This document shows, piece after piece, positions 44,973 to 57,480 of a stretch of DNA of 64,000 nucleotides. The position numbers and the translations under genes were made by a program. Source of the DNA: Heterodera schachtii. Lineage: Eukaryota > Nematoda > Chromadorea > Rhabditida > Heteroderidae. Under the pieces are notes generated by a model, which searched no databases, had not been told where the DNA came from, and saw nothing but the letters and a program-made list of their open reading frames with translations. Positions within the stretch are counted from its first letter, which is position 1, and every line of letters starts with the position of its first letter. The DNA is taken from contig SIJG01000012.1 in NCBI GenBank assembly GCA_023374025.1, forward strand, positions 2,240,656 through 2,304,655. The letters run 5' to 3'.

Positions 44973-45300
44973 TAGGGTTCGAGCCCCGTGGGGCGGGGGT
45001 GGCTTTTCGCGGGGGCGGGGGTTGGCGGGGGTCATAGTCGCGGGGGCAGGGACGGGGGCGGGGGTTTGCTTTGAATTAGCTCCAAAAAATCTCAAAAAAA
45101 AAAATTATTTTTTATGAATGATTTCTTTGGCTCCACATTCCTTTATTCGTTGATCGCCTTGATTCTATTTATTTTGACATAAATTGCACAGATTTTGACT
45201 AAAAATAACCAAATTTAGGGATTTTTAGGTAATTTTTAGGCAATTTTTTAAGAAAAAAAGGTTTTTTTTTTGGGGCCGGCGTGCCGATAGGGGCGACCAA
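44973..45300. mobile_element. truncated hAT-like element, left end
   Basis: Starts TAGGGTTCGAGCCCCG and continues with repeated GCGGGGGCGGGGG units, like the subterminal zone of the 25102-26195 element. It reaches a GC hairpin module at 45275. I cannot find the right end; the sequence becomes AT-rich after about 45310. Confidence 0.55.
45275..45297. repeat. GC hairpin module, reverse orientation, diverged
   Basis: GGCCGGCGTGCC, loop GATA, GGGGCGACC, between a G/T run and poly-A. Arm changes weaken the stem, but the loop and outer context are kept. Confidence 0.7.
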
Positions 45301-45309
45301 AAAAATTAA

Positions 45310-47766
45310 GATTTTTCTATAAATTTTCGTTTTTTTAACTTTATTAAAATTATCATGATTTACTCAAGGAAATTAAAACTCAGAATACTTTTCAAAACAT
45401 TAATTTAAAATAAAATTATAATATATGAAAATATTTTTAAAATAATAAAAACCAAAATTAAAAATCACTAGCAACTCAGATTGCTTGATTTTTCCATAAA
45501 GGTAGAAATTAAAACTGAAAAATTTATTTTTAATTTTCATAGGATTTTTCTGATGTATTTACTAATAACCATTTTTTTAAAGTTTCGTTGTCAATATGCT
45601 TATTTTCTGTATTTAATAAGAATATTTGTTTAAAGTTTTTGATTTGAAAAAATTCTCTCAATGTCTTTTATAAATTTCGAGACAAGATAAGGAAAGAATA
45701 TTCATAAAATTTCGTAAAGAAAAAAATTTAAAAAATAAGAAAATAATAACTAAATAAAACTAATTATATTATATGAAAAAAATAAAGAATAAAAACCTAA
45801 ATAAATTACTACAATAAATTAAACAAATTTAATAGCCTAAAATAATAAAATATACTGAAAAAAATTCCTGTATAAAAATATTTGATTATATCATGAAAAA
45901 ATGATCATATTACGAAAAGCTATTATAAAATGGAAAAATTTAAATTTATAAAGCAATCAAAGTAAAAATATAAAATTGCTTAAAATATATTAAAAATGTT
46001 GAGTTTATTCAATTCGTCCTCGAAAAAAGATGCGAATCATGCGCATGAAACATTCTCAAATAAAAGAAAGAAAACCGAAAAATTATTTATACAAAAATTT
46101 AAAAAATAAATCTTATACAGAAAATTGATTTAATGATTAATTATCATAATAATAAAATAATTAAAAATATAGTATTAATAGAACAGAAAATTGTTTATAA
46201 TTAAAATTAAATTAAGAATTTTAACCAACAAATTTATTAATTTTCTATAATCCAAAGCGATAATGAAGATGATAATGATTTGATGGATGACACAAAAATT
46301 CATTGTTATCATTAAGAAACGATAAGATAAAATTGCTATAAAATAATAAAAATGTGACTAATGGTAAAAAATATATAATTAATTAGAAATAATCAAATTA
46401 TTAAAAATATTTACTCATTTTCTTAAATGAATTAGTTGAAAAAAAGAGATAATAAGTGACTTCCAAGAAGAAACCTAATGAATATGAATATGGTTGTCAT
46501 GAGAATTAATACCATAGGGAATGAAAATATAAAGAAGCAAATAAATTTTGCTTTGTAGAAAAATTTAAATTCTTATGCATTTTTTAAAGCAAATAATAAC
46601 AACAATTATAATCAAATGAATATTTTGATGCCATTAATGAAAATAAAATAAATTTTCAATATTTAAAATTAAAATTTAATAAAGCAATAAATCTTTAACC
46701 TTTCATAAGAATTTTTTCAAAAATCCGTCTTTCTAATTGGATTTGATTTAATATTATTGTGAAAATTGTTAGTTCAATTATTGATTGTAAGTTTACAAAA
46801 TTCTAGGGATTGGAATTTAAGTCATTAATAAGGAATTTAAGTATTAAAATTTTAAAAAAACAAAAATTAAAAAAATGAACAAATTATTTTCAATTTTTAA
46901 ATTAGAATAAAGTCGAGCAAATAATATATTATAGTAAAATGTTTTCTTTGATTTTTAAATTATTTCTGGATTAAAAAAAGGATTTTATTTTTCATTAATA
47001 ATACAAACAAATACAAAAAAATAAAATTCATATTTATTAATACGAAAGCAAATATTATAATGAGCAAATTCAAAAAAATCAATTAGCAAAATGAACAAAA
47101 ATAAAATATCAGAGAAACATTTTTTAAAGAAGATTCCGTTGAATCTAAAACAAAAAGTTACTCCTAAAAAAATTTAATCTTTCTATATTTAATTTCGTAA
47201 CCAATTTTTTAAACTCTTTTATTGCTTTTTTTTAAAAGTAAAAAATTATTAAAACAGGAATTTTATATTACAACGAACATATGAAAACACTTTCAAATAA
47301 AAGTTGAAACTAACCCAATTCTAAAGTTTATTGAATTTCATTATTAAATAAAATTAATTGATGGAAAAAATCAATTAAAGAGCATTCGATTAAAATATAT
47401 GAATTTCACAGATTAAAAAGCATTAATACAAAAAGAATTCTCTACCAATTCATAAAGGCCTTATTGTAAATTAAATTTAATAATATATAAATTAAATTTA
47501 AATTAAATTTTCTAATAAATTTTAATTTCAATAAAACAATTAAAATAAAATATATTAAGTGCCGGAAGACCAAAAATTAAATTCAGAACAATTATAAAAA
47601 AGAATGTGCATAATTTAGAAATATTATTGTTTCATTAAAGCGCATAAATAAAAATTTAATAATGAATTCATTATATCATTGAATAGTTACAATTAAATAA
47701 TTAAATGCTTATTTAATTATTTTAAATTTATTATGTAAAATTAATTTTTATTTTATATTTAAATGC
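45310..47766. other. A-rich stretch, nothing recognised
   Basis: Continuous low-complexity A-rich DNA. No features supported. Confidence 0.6.
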
Positions 47767-48501
47767 TTAATGATTCGTGCTGAGCCGAACCGAAAATAGT
47801 CTCAGTGTGGGCGAACCGAAAAATAATCTCAGTGTGGGCGAACCGAAAATAGTCTCAGTGTCAATAAAAATATTTAAATTTAATACAATTCGGTATCGAA
47901 AAATAATAAATTTAATTAGACGATTATTTAAAAAAATAAACTAAAAAAGAATATTTAAAAGCATTCCATCTCCAATAAAAAAAATTACAATGAAACAAAA
48001 ATTTTCATTTTAAATCAAATTAAACAAGTAAGCTTACTAGAGGATTTTCAAATCTACTAATTTTCTTCAAAAATTTCATCCATTGTTTGCGTATATTAAA
48101 ATTTCATTCATTTCTCCACAAATTCATGCAGTTTTTCCCATAAATTTTCCTTCGTCCCTATTCTTTTTTACACTAATGTTACAATTCAAAAATTATTCTA
48201 CATTATTAATGGTACAAAAGCTAGCATTTATGCATTTATTTTGAGCAGAATTTTTGAAGAAAAACAAATTGAAGAAAGTTGAACCTCGCAATTACATTAT
48301 TTTTTAATTTTAAATTTAACATTATTATATTTCAATTAAAAAATATTTCTTCAAAATAATTAAATTTAAATATTTTTATTGACACTGAGACTATTTGCGG
48401 TTCGCCCACACTGAGATTATTTTTCGGTTCGCCCCTACTGAGCCATTTTCGGTTCGCCCACACTGAGACTATTTTCGGTTCGACCTAGCACCTTAATGAT
48501 T
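47767..48501. mobile_element. MULE-type non-autonomous element (717 bp), 9-bp TSD
   Basis: The element 47776-48492 lies between identical TTAATGATT copies (47767-47775 and 48493-48501). Its TIRs are arrays of a unit of about 26 bp containing CGAACCGAAAATAGTCTCAG and TGTGGG: about three units on the left (47785-47862) and about four on the right (48379-48482). The outer ends read CGTGCTGAGC and, on the opposite strand, GGTGCTAGGTC. The interior is AT-rich without a gene. The duplication size and array-type TIR match the MULE at 4697. Confidence 0.88.
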
Positions 48502-48626
48502 GTTTTTATTACTTAAACTCAATTAAATTTAATAAGCTTTTGATACATTCGTTATAAATTAATATTATGGTTTTAATGTTTTGTATAATAAATAAATGAT
48601 TGAAAAAATTATTAAAAAAGGATACT

Positions 48627-48793
48627 ATTATGGCCAGAACTTCCAGATCAAAAATTTCAAAATCCTCATTTCGCAGGCAAAAAAGCCTCATTTTAGAGCA
48701 AAAAAGCCTCCTTTTTACAAAAAAACCTCATTGACCTATCAAAAAACCACAAAATGAAGCTAAAGCCTCACATTTGGGAGCTCTGATTATGGC
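48627..48793. mobile_element. hAT MITE (151 bp), perfect 8-bp TSD
   Basis: The element 48635-48785 lies between identical ATTATGGC copies (48627-48634 and 48786-48793). The ends CAGAACTTCC and GGGAGCTCTG are imperfect inverted repeats. The interior repeats CCTCATTT/GCCTCA units, as in the 714-bp element at 1232-1945, so this is a short member of the same family. Confidence 0.88.
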
Positions 48794-49333
48794 AGATTAA
48801 AGAAAACGAAAATATTTAAAAAAATTAAATATTCTTTTTTGAAAAAGAAGTAAGGTTAAAATCTCAAAAAATGCAAAAATAGCTAAACCATTTATAAAAA
48901 TTCAACAAATATTTTGATTAATTTTTTGTTCTAAGAAATTAAGACTAAAAGTAGTTGGAAATGAGCAAATATATATTAATTAAAAAGATAATTGTGAAAA
49001 AAAATTAATTTTAAAATAATTACATTTCTATAAATGAATATTTCTAAAAAACTCAAATTTTATTAAATAAGACCATACATTTGTCAACTTAAAATATATA
49101 ATAAATTATTAAGGCAAAGTTTTATAATGTTTGATGAATAAAAATAACAAATATTTGCTACAGAAAATTTTATAATATAATAACAGTTTTAAAAACCATA
49201 CAATTTTTAGAAACATTTCGAAATTAGAAAATAAATGTTTAAAAAATCTTTATTGTCATTAACCTTAGAAAATATAAAAAACAATGTGATATATTAATAT
49301 AGAAGAAACAAAAATATAAATTATTGATTTTAC

Positions 49334-49400
49334 CTGCTATGTACATAGAATCAAAAAATTCAAACACCAGCCAACTGGGAACATTTACATGGCATCCGGC
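49334..49400 (-). other. candidate 67-nt internal exon
   Basis: The minus strand is open between TAACTAG (acceptor) and GTAAAA (donor). The frame reads CHVNVPSWLVFEFFDSMYIA, natural protein composition for a region this AT-rich. It lies in a block where the minus strand is T-rich, as introns of a minus-strand gene would be. Family not recognised. Confidence 0.35.
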
Positions 49401-50767
49401 CTAGTTACTATAAAGAAAAAATAGATGTTTTTTAATGACAAATTTATTACTATATAAACGTTTAATAAATTATAAAATTTAATTTGAAAAAATAATCATT
49501 ACAACAAATCACATCGTAAAATAGAAAATTAAAAAGCAATGTCAAATCAAATTAAAGAAATAAAAGCTGCTTATTAATGCTGATCAAATCATTCGCCCTT
49601 ATAATTAAATATTTTATTAAAATTAATTATGCAAAACATTCAATTTTTAAAAGTTCACTTAAACTTAAGGTTATTAACTTAATGCGTTTATTAATTTTAA
49701 ATTTTTAAATACTAATTGTAATTATTTTGCTTTTTGGTTTATTTATTTAATATGTTAATTTTAGAAACAAATCCTATATATTTATAATTAATTTCTTTTA
49801 CTTAATATTTAAAAAAAATCAAAACTATCTTAAACTAAAAAAGCGACAAATTAAAATACATTTATTAATATTGAAAATTACGCTTCGCTATAATTTTATT
49901 GGCAAATGATGCGATTGAGCATGAAATAGAATATAGAATAATTTGCAAATAACACTTAATAATAATTATATAAATAAAAAAAAGAAGAGGAAATGACATT
50001 TAATAAAAAATAACCTATTTAATTTAAAAAAGTTGCACATTCCAAGAAAAAAATTTTTTTCGCAATACAAATTAATGTAAAAGAAAAAAGGAAAAAAGAC
50101 ACAGCTGCAGCAATGATAAAATGGAAAAATTAGACATAAAATTTAAAAAGAAAACAATTTTAGTTGTTTTAAATATCAAAAAAATTCTAAATGGATATTT
50201 AAAGTAAAATAAATGAAAATGAACTGGTATATAAAAAACCGAAAAAACTTTGAAAAATATAACAAAAATTTTTATTTTTGACTTAAACATAATAAAAAGC
50301 TATTTAATATTTGATTTATTTAAAAAAAAATTATTCTTAAAATGGATACTATAAAAAACATGAGATTCAGTAAGAATAAACTCACGCAAATTTGGTAAAA
50401 TAAAAAATAATGCTTATTTAAATTATTATAATAAATTAAAAGATTCTAATTACATTAAAAACCAATGTATTCAAATGAGCTCTCCAAAAAAGAGCCTAAA
50501 GAGTGTAAAATGCAAGAATTGATTAAAATAAAAAATTATCAAAATAGAATAGATATACAAAATTCAAAGTAAAAAGCGAAAATTTATTTTAATAAATTAT
50601 TATCGTAAAAATAATTCACATTCACACAGCACGAAAAGCGAGATTAACTTAATTGGTATGATTAAACTTATTAATTTTTGTTTTATAATTTATAAAAGGA
50701 AAATAAAGAAATGAATTAAAAAAAATCTGAAATGTCTCTTCAGTTCTTAATCAAAATATTTTTATAA

Positions 50768-50929
50768 AATCAATTATTTAATCATTTGTCACTCAATGGT
50801 GAAAATGGCATTTTACGCACATTTTTTGGTCTACATTACAATTTGTCAAAAAAGCCACTGACAGGAGCTTTCATTAACAAGCGGGTGAATACATTCTTAT
50901 TTGATTCAGTGTCACTTTTTCATGTATAA
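50768..50929 (+). other. open frame of 53 codons, possible terminal exon
   Basis: Reads LNGENGILRTFFGLHYNLSK and, after a short charged stretch, ends FLFDSVSLFHV and a TAA. It is GC-richer than the flanks. It has no clear acceptor and no recognised domain; it may be an old gene or transposase remnant. Confidence 0.2.
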
Positions 50930-53900
50930 TAAATACCATAAAAACTTTATAAAAAACAATTATTTCCAGTAATTAACGAAATAACATTTATTTCAAACAA
51001 ATTAAAAGACTCTATAAAAAATTATGATTTTTTATGGTGATTATGACCTAAAAATAAATAAGTCTATTCATTAAACAATAAATAAATATCCAATTTATGT
51101 ATAAAATTGAAAATAACGAAAATATAATAATTAAAAACAATAACGGATAATATATATTTTTAATAATATAGATTAAAAAAGAGCAAAAGTCTAAATAACA
51201 TTAATCCATAATCATACAAAGAATATTACTTAATTATTCATTACGCAGTTATCGACTATCTTACAAAATCGTTGTTATTCGTCCATTTGATGATTGGATT
51301 AACACAACATGAGTTATGTTATATAGAATTATTCAAAATCTATTATATGATTATTTTATTAATTGTAACAATTAAATATTAAAAAATAAATAATTTTTAC
51401 ATCAAATAATAATAATTAGTGAAAAATTTAACATTTTAAATTAATGCGCAAGAGGGTTCGTGAACTCAGGAAAAAATTAAAGTTATAATATTTATATTAA
51501 ATTTCAATTTATCTATTATCTAGGAATAATAAATATATCTGTTAAATTATTAGCTAAATACTTTGTTTGAATTAGGAATATAAATTTAAAATGAATTTTT
51601 TAAAATATTCTTTAATGGAAAAGAAAAATACTTTTACAGAAAAAAATATAAAAGAATAAATATACATTTTATGGAATAAATAGCTAAAATATAAATAAAA
51701 AGAAAGGAGAAAATTGGAACATTCAGTAAAGAATTTTCTATATTTAATCAAAACAAATTAAGACAATAAATTCATATAAACAGAAAAAAACAAAAAGTGA
51801 CAGAGAAATTAATTTAAAAAGAATAAAATTTATTAAAACTAATCAACCAAATCACAAATGCCCGATTTTTGAACTGTCAAAATGTAAAATTCGTACATAA
51901 AATAAGTGTTAAAATAGGTGACAGAAGACCAAAATTAAATGCATAATTTATTTTCGCAGCTTACAAACCGTAATAAACAAACAATTTCCTAAATTAAGAA
52001 GAGTTCATAGAAATTTTTAAAAATCTTCTCAAATTTAAATGAGGCGAATAAAATACATTTGCCAATTATACCCATACAAATTAAAGTGGAAAAAGCTAAA
52101 AATTTATAGAAATTTGCAAATTTAATTAATTGATGGACCTGTATTTTCTACAAAAAGAAAAAATAAGAAAACAATTCATAATTTATTGCTAGAGAATTGG
52201 ATAAAGAATGAAATTTTCTGAAATTCTCTTTATTATGGCCCCAATATTGCTGTGAAAAACAATTATAAAAATGGGCATAAATGTCACAATTTATAAATAA
52301 ATTAAATTAAAAAGGCATTTTATTTATAATAAAAAAAATCAGTAAATCATTCACTTTCCTACAAATAGAAAAAACTGAAAATGATTTAAAAAGCTTAACA
52401 GTGTTAAATATAGGAAGACCTAAAAAATTTTAAAGTAAATTATTACTAAAGAGCGCCAGCTGGAATAACAAAATTCAATAGATCCGCCTGACATGATTAA
52501 AAAAAAACGTTTAAAATGTACTTTAAAACAATTAAAGCAAGAAAAACACGTGCTAAAAATTAACATTTTATAAATGGTCAGGTGAACTTAGAAACTTAAA
52601 TTAAAATATAATTAAAATGTCAAATAATTTATATGTAAATAAATAAATAATAATAAACTAAAATTAGTGAGCACAGTCAAAATTCAAACATTTAAAAATA
52701 TTTAAGAAAAAATTGTAAAGCCTTTATCGATTAATTAATAAAACAAATTTTCAAATATTAAACCTTTTTATTTGTAATTTAAAAAGCATCACCGTTCGGA
52801 TAATTACATGCTAATTAAATTAAATTATATTTTATTAAAAAATGGTTTTAAATAAATAATTCAGAATTATTAAAGAATCATTTAAATACATAAAAATCTT
52901 TTTATAAAAGTCTTTCGAAGAAGAACGAAAATATATAGGTTTCTGGAAAAAGAGTGGTAAAAAAAATAATAAACATTAAAACACAATTAATGATCTGGAT
53001 TTTTTTCAAAAATTGGTTAAATGATAAAAGAAAGGTTTTCAATTATTAAAAATTAATTTATTTAACAATAGAATTGACTAGAAACCTATTTAAATCAAAG
53101 AAAAATATTAGAAGCGCTTCAACACTATTCGACCAAAAATGAGAGATGAAGAGACGATATATTACAAGGATTAGAGTATAGAAAATTAAGTTCATAAAAG
53201 AAACGAAAAAATAAAATTTAAGTAAGATATTTAAAAAAAAACATAATAAGGCAAAGTAAAAAAAATTAGTATTTAATTAATTATTCATAATGAAAAAATA
53301 ATAATAATTGTGAAAGAAAAAATAATTTAGTTAAAAATATATAACAGCAAGTGAATAATATTTATGAGCTGAATTACAAAACATAAAAATAAAAAAAATC
53401 GTATTATTTAGTCATAAAATTAAAGGCAATTTCAAATTTCGAGAAAGTGTCAACCACTGAACAATCAATAACCTTTACAATCGCGAGAAAATAAATTAAA
53501 ATAAAAGAAAAAATTTAAAAAAATTCAATAGAAATTAAAAATTAATAATTTGAAAATTTTTTTTATAGATTTACATTAAAGAATAAATATTGCTTTAACT
53601 TTTAAGATTCATTTTATTTATTAAGCATAAAAACAAAAATATATATAAAAATAATGTGAAAATGATTAGATAAATACCCAAATTTTCAATTTATCCAAAA
53701 GATAAGTTAGAAACATTATTTATAATTTAATTCATATTATAAATAAAATTTAATTTAAAAAGGCTAAAAAAATAATGAAAATAAAAAGTATAGATTTTTA
53801 TTTGATCTTTTTATTTTAACACAATTTTGAATATAGACAATAAAAATAAACGCAATTTATTTCAAAACGAATTAACAATAAATGAAAAAGGAAAAAAAAA

Positions 53901-56890
53901 GAAGAAATAAATATTTTAGATAATGTTAGTATTTACAAAAATGACATCATAACGAAAACTGAAAACAGTTAATTGAAATAATAAAAATTTGAAAAATTTA
54001 ATTAAAAAAAGTTACGAAAAAAAATAAAAATTGAAATATTAATCTAAAAATTTTCATAAAAAAATAACATTTTGCATGCGATTATAATTAAAAATATGCA
54101 TATAGTAATTATTGAAAATAACGATGATAAACACTCTTGTTAGGAGGCAAGCAACAAGGGAGTGAAAAATAGGAATTAATAATTAATTAATATATTTATA
54201 TCAAATTTAATTAAAAAAAGCTGCTTAATTAATGATAATCAAAGCATTCGTCACATTAATTAAATATCAAAACATTCAATTTTAAAATTAAATTAAACTT
54301 ATGGCTATTAACCATAAAATAATAAAATCAAAATCTATTGACTAATAATTTGATAATCTAAATAATTAATAAGTACTTAAAATTAGCAAAAGACTTCACT
54401 TTTTTCTACTTTTTGCCATTAAATATGAAATAATAAAAGAATAAAATATACACTAATATATTTTCTTCAAATTAAGAAAAGAACTTAAATAAATTTAAAT
54501 GTTTGCTACAGAAATGTATAATTAAATAATAATTTTTAAACTAAGATATATTATAAGATTTTGTTTAAAGAATGTTAAAATTTATCTAAATTTATTTAGT
54601 TATTTTTAATCCTTAAATATTCTTATGTATATTCAAACAAATACTAGGGATTTTCTGATTTTATATAGATTCTAATGATTAATGTTCCAATTCCAGTTTC
54701 ATTTAGAATTTGTAGCTTACTCATTTGATGAAATGTGAATAATTTTATTATTTATGTATTAAATTTTTTATTTTCGTTCTGAATATCTTAAAATTTTTAA
54801 ATATATTTTATTTGGTTTCGACCTATAAATTACTTTGTTGTGCTGGTATTTTATATATCTTTTTAAAATGGTAATTTATTTTTTCATTTTAAATCATTAA
54901 TTTTTATCGGTTTTTGAATTTATTTGGTAATATTTCTGTTTATTTTAAATGGATAAACTGTCTTTTTAATTTTGTACAAAATAATTTTAATTTTCTCTCT
55001 TATTATTTTTTTTATTTAAATCTCATGTTCCTTTAGCTAGGCTGTTGATACCGTTGGTTGTCGCACATAAATTAAAAAGTTTATGTTTTATTTCTTTGAT
55101 TTTATTTATATTTATTTTCATTTTATTTTAAACGACTTAACTTCACAATGCTCAATTTAAAATGAAATCCTATTTATTATTTAATTTGCATATTAAAAAT
55201 TAGAGGAAACTAAAATTGGTTATATTAAGACATAAATTGATATAGTAAGATAACTTTTTTCTAATTTTTATAATTATGATTTAAAAAATTCATATAAAAA
55301 AACGGTTTTCGTGAGGCGTTTGTATTAAATCGGCCAAATTTGGTTTCAATTTCGAATAATAATTATAGTTTACAACACCAATACTCGTCTTTTTCTTTTT
55401 ATATACTTTATAATTAATTCAATCAAATTTAATCAAAAGAAATGCTTTAAAATTTTTTTTTAAATTATTTATTTTATTTCATGTCCAATTTCCCATGTGT
55501 TTTTCTTTTGGTCTTATTCCGACAATGTTTTCTGTTTTTTTTTATTTAAAAAAAACATTTTTAACAGAAAATTTTAAATTATTTAATCTTGTTTTATAAT
55601 TAACTATTTTGGTTTTGCCTTCTTTTAAATTTATTTTAAATAAATTTATTTTAAAGAATATTAGTATTTTTAATTCTAAAAAATTTGCTATAAATATTCA
55701 GTTAAATTTTTAGATTGTTTTATGATAAAAAATTAAAGAATTTATATTTATTATAAAATCAAGAAAGGCAATGATTAATTTTATTGAAATTTTGTATTTT
55801 TGAAAATAATGGATAATATTTACTCATATTATTAATTCTACACATCATCGCCATAATATTCAATTTTCTAAAATTTAAATTTATAAAAAATTAAAATAAT
55901 ATAAAATGCAAAAATATAATTTTTTTTTTAACTAGAAATTTAATCAAATAAGAAAATATTAGAGGAATAATTGCGATCTAATAACCTTGTAATATATTTT
56001 AACGAAGAAATATTTTTTCTAAAAGTACTAACAATTAAATTAATAGTATAAATGCATATTAATTCTTTAAAAACAAATGAGATTAAAATATTTTCTGTTT
56101 CTGTATCAGTGTAATGTAATAATAAATTATATTGCATTTTAAAAATTATTGAAAATTGGCTAGAATTATTTAAAAAATGTAGAATCGAAACACAGATTTT
56201 AATTTGAAAAATTAAATTTCTAAAATATTTGTCAAACAAGTAATTAATTAAAAACATTCATAAATATGAATATTAGATGAAGCAAATTATCAAAATTGTA
56301 AAAATAATTTAACCTCAAGAGAAATTATATTTTTAAAGTGAAAAAGAGCAAATGTATAAAATTACACATAGTAGGAAAAATTAATAAAATATATTTCCAA
56401 TGCATAATTTTTCAAATAAATTTCTTTAAAAAACTTAGGCTAAACCAATTTTTTAACTGTTCAGAACATCGGCTCAAGAAAGTAGTTTATTTGTATTGGA
56501 TTCATGAAGTGAGAGGATAAAGGAAAGGACGGGGAAATAATAATTAATAATAGCAATAAACATTTTGAACGGAAGCAATTAAAATCTAAGGCCAAATTAT
56601 CTTAAATATTAAATTAATTTTGAATTCATTCTCAAACTATATAAGCTGAAGTTGAAAACTGTTAATTAAATATAAAAATAAATAAATTCAGATGAAATGT
56701 TGCAAATTAAAAGAAATTGTTTCAATTAACATGAATTTCTGGTATTAAATAATAAAAATCGACTGACTTTCAGCAACACGAGAGTTGTCGTCAATTAAGA
56801 CTTTTCATATTTTCTAACAAAAAATAGTATCATAAACAATTTATTGCTTGTATAATATAATTTTAATAAAACTGATTTAAAAAAGACAGT
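50930..56890. other. 6-kb AT-rich stretch, nothing firm
   Basis: A-rich up to about 54.5 kb, then T-rich. Weak islets at 52445-52572 and about 55306-55425 are open on the plus strand but unsupported. A small hairpin (CACTCTTGTT against AACAAGGGAGTG) lies near 54131-54163. Confidence 0.5.
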
Positions 56891-56897
56891 AATTATT

Positions 56898-57480
56898 AGG
56901 GCCGCAACTTTTAGTGAAAAAACTTTTTTTTTATTTTTGCTCAATTGTTTTGAAGAAAGGAGCTCAAAAAACGCATTTCTGCATTAAAAATTTTCGATTC
57001 TGACGTCATTATCGGTCACTAGAAATCACTTTTTGGCGACTTCGTCACTAAAATAGTTAAAAATCACTATTTGGCGTTTTGTCACTATCTTTTCACTATT
57101 TCGGCATTTTTGGAGAATTTCTCAACAAAAATGCAATAAAAACGAAAAATACACCCCTAAGAATCGACTTATAAAATTTCAGAAAAATACACCCCTAAAA
57201 ATCGACTCAAAAATTTTCAAAAATACACTCCTAAGAAATGAAAAAATTTTCTCAAAAATTCTTCCCCCAAATTTTTTTTGTTGACAAAATTTTTGATTTA
57301 AAAAATGTCAATATTTGCTAAGAGAATTTTATAAAGGAAATGTAGCTCATTTGCAACTGCACTAGTGAAAAAAATATTAGTAAAATATTAGTTTTATTCA
57401 ATTTTTGGCTGAAAATTATGTTACTATTCGTCACTATTTTGGATTTGGATTTTTGTCACTATTTCTTCACTATTTTGGGA
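56898..57480. repeat. repeat field with GTCACTATTTT motifs, hAT-like left edge
   Basis: Begins TAGGGCCGCAACTTTTAGTG, a hAT-like terminus. TCACTATTT-type words recur at both ends (about 57018-57100 and 57428-57475), and AATACACCCCTAA is tripled between 57150 and 57235. No right terminus or target duplication was found. Probably a decayed element. Confidence 0.45.

Noticed and set aside
52445..52572. Plus-strand lysine-rich peptide after an in-frame stop
   Set aside because: Low-complexity composition, no splice sites and a stop in the frame; most likely chance.
54131..54163. Hairpin CACTCTTGTT / AACAAGGGAGTG
   Set aside because: Single short imperfect hairpin with no T-run, partner repeat or neighbouring gene to give it a role.
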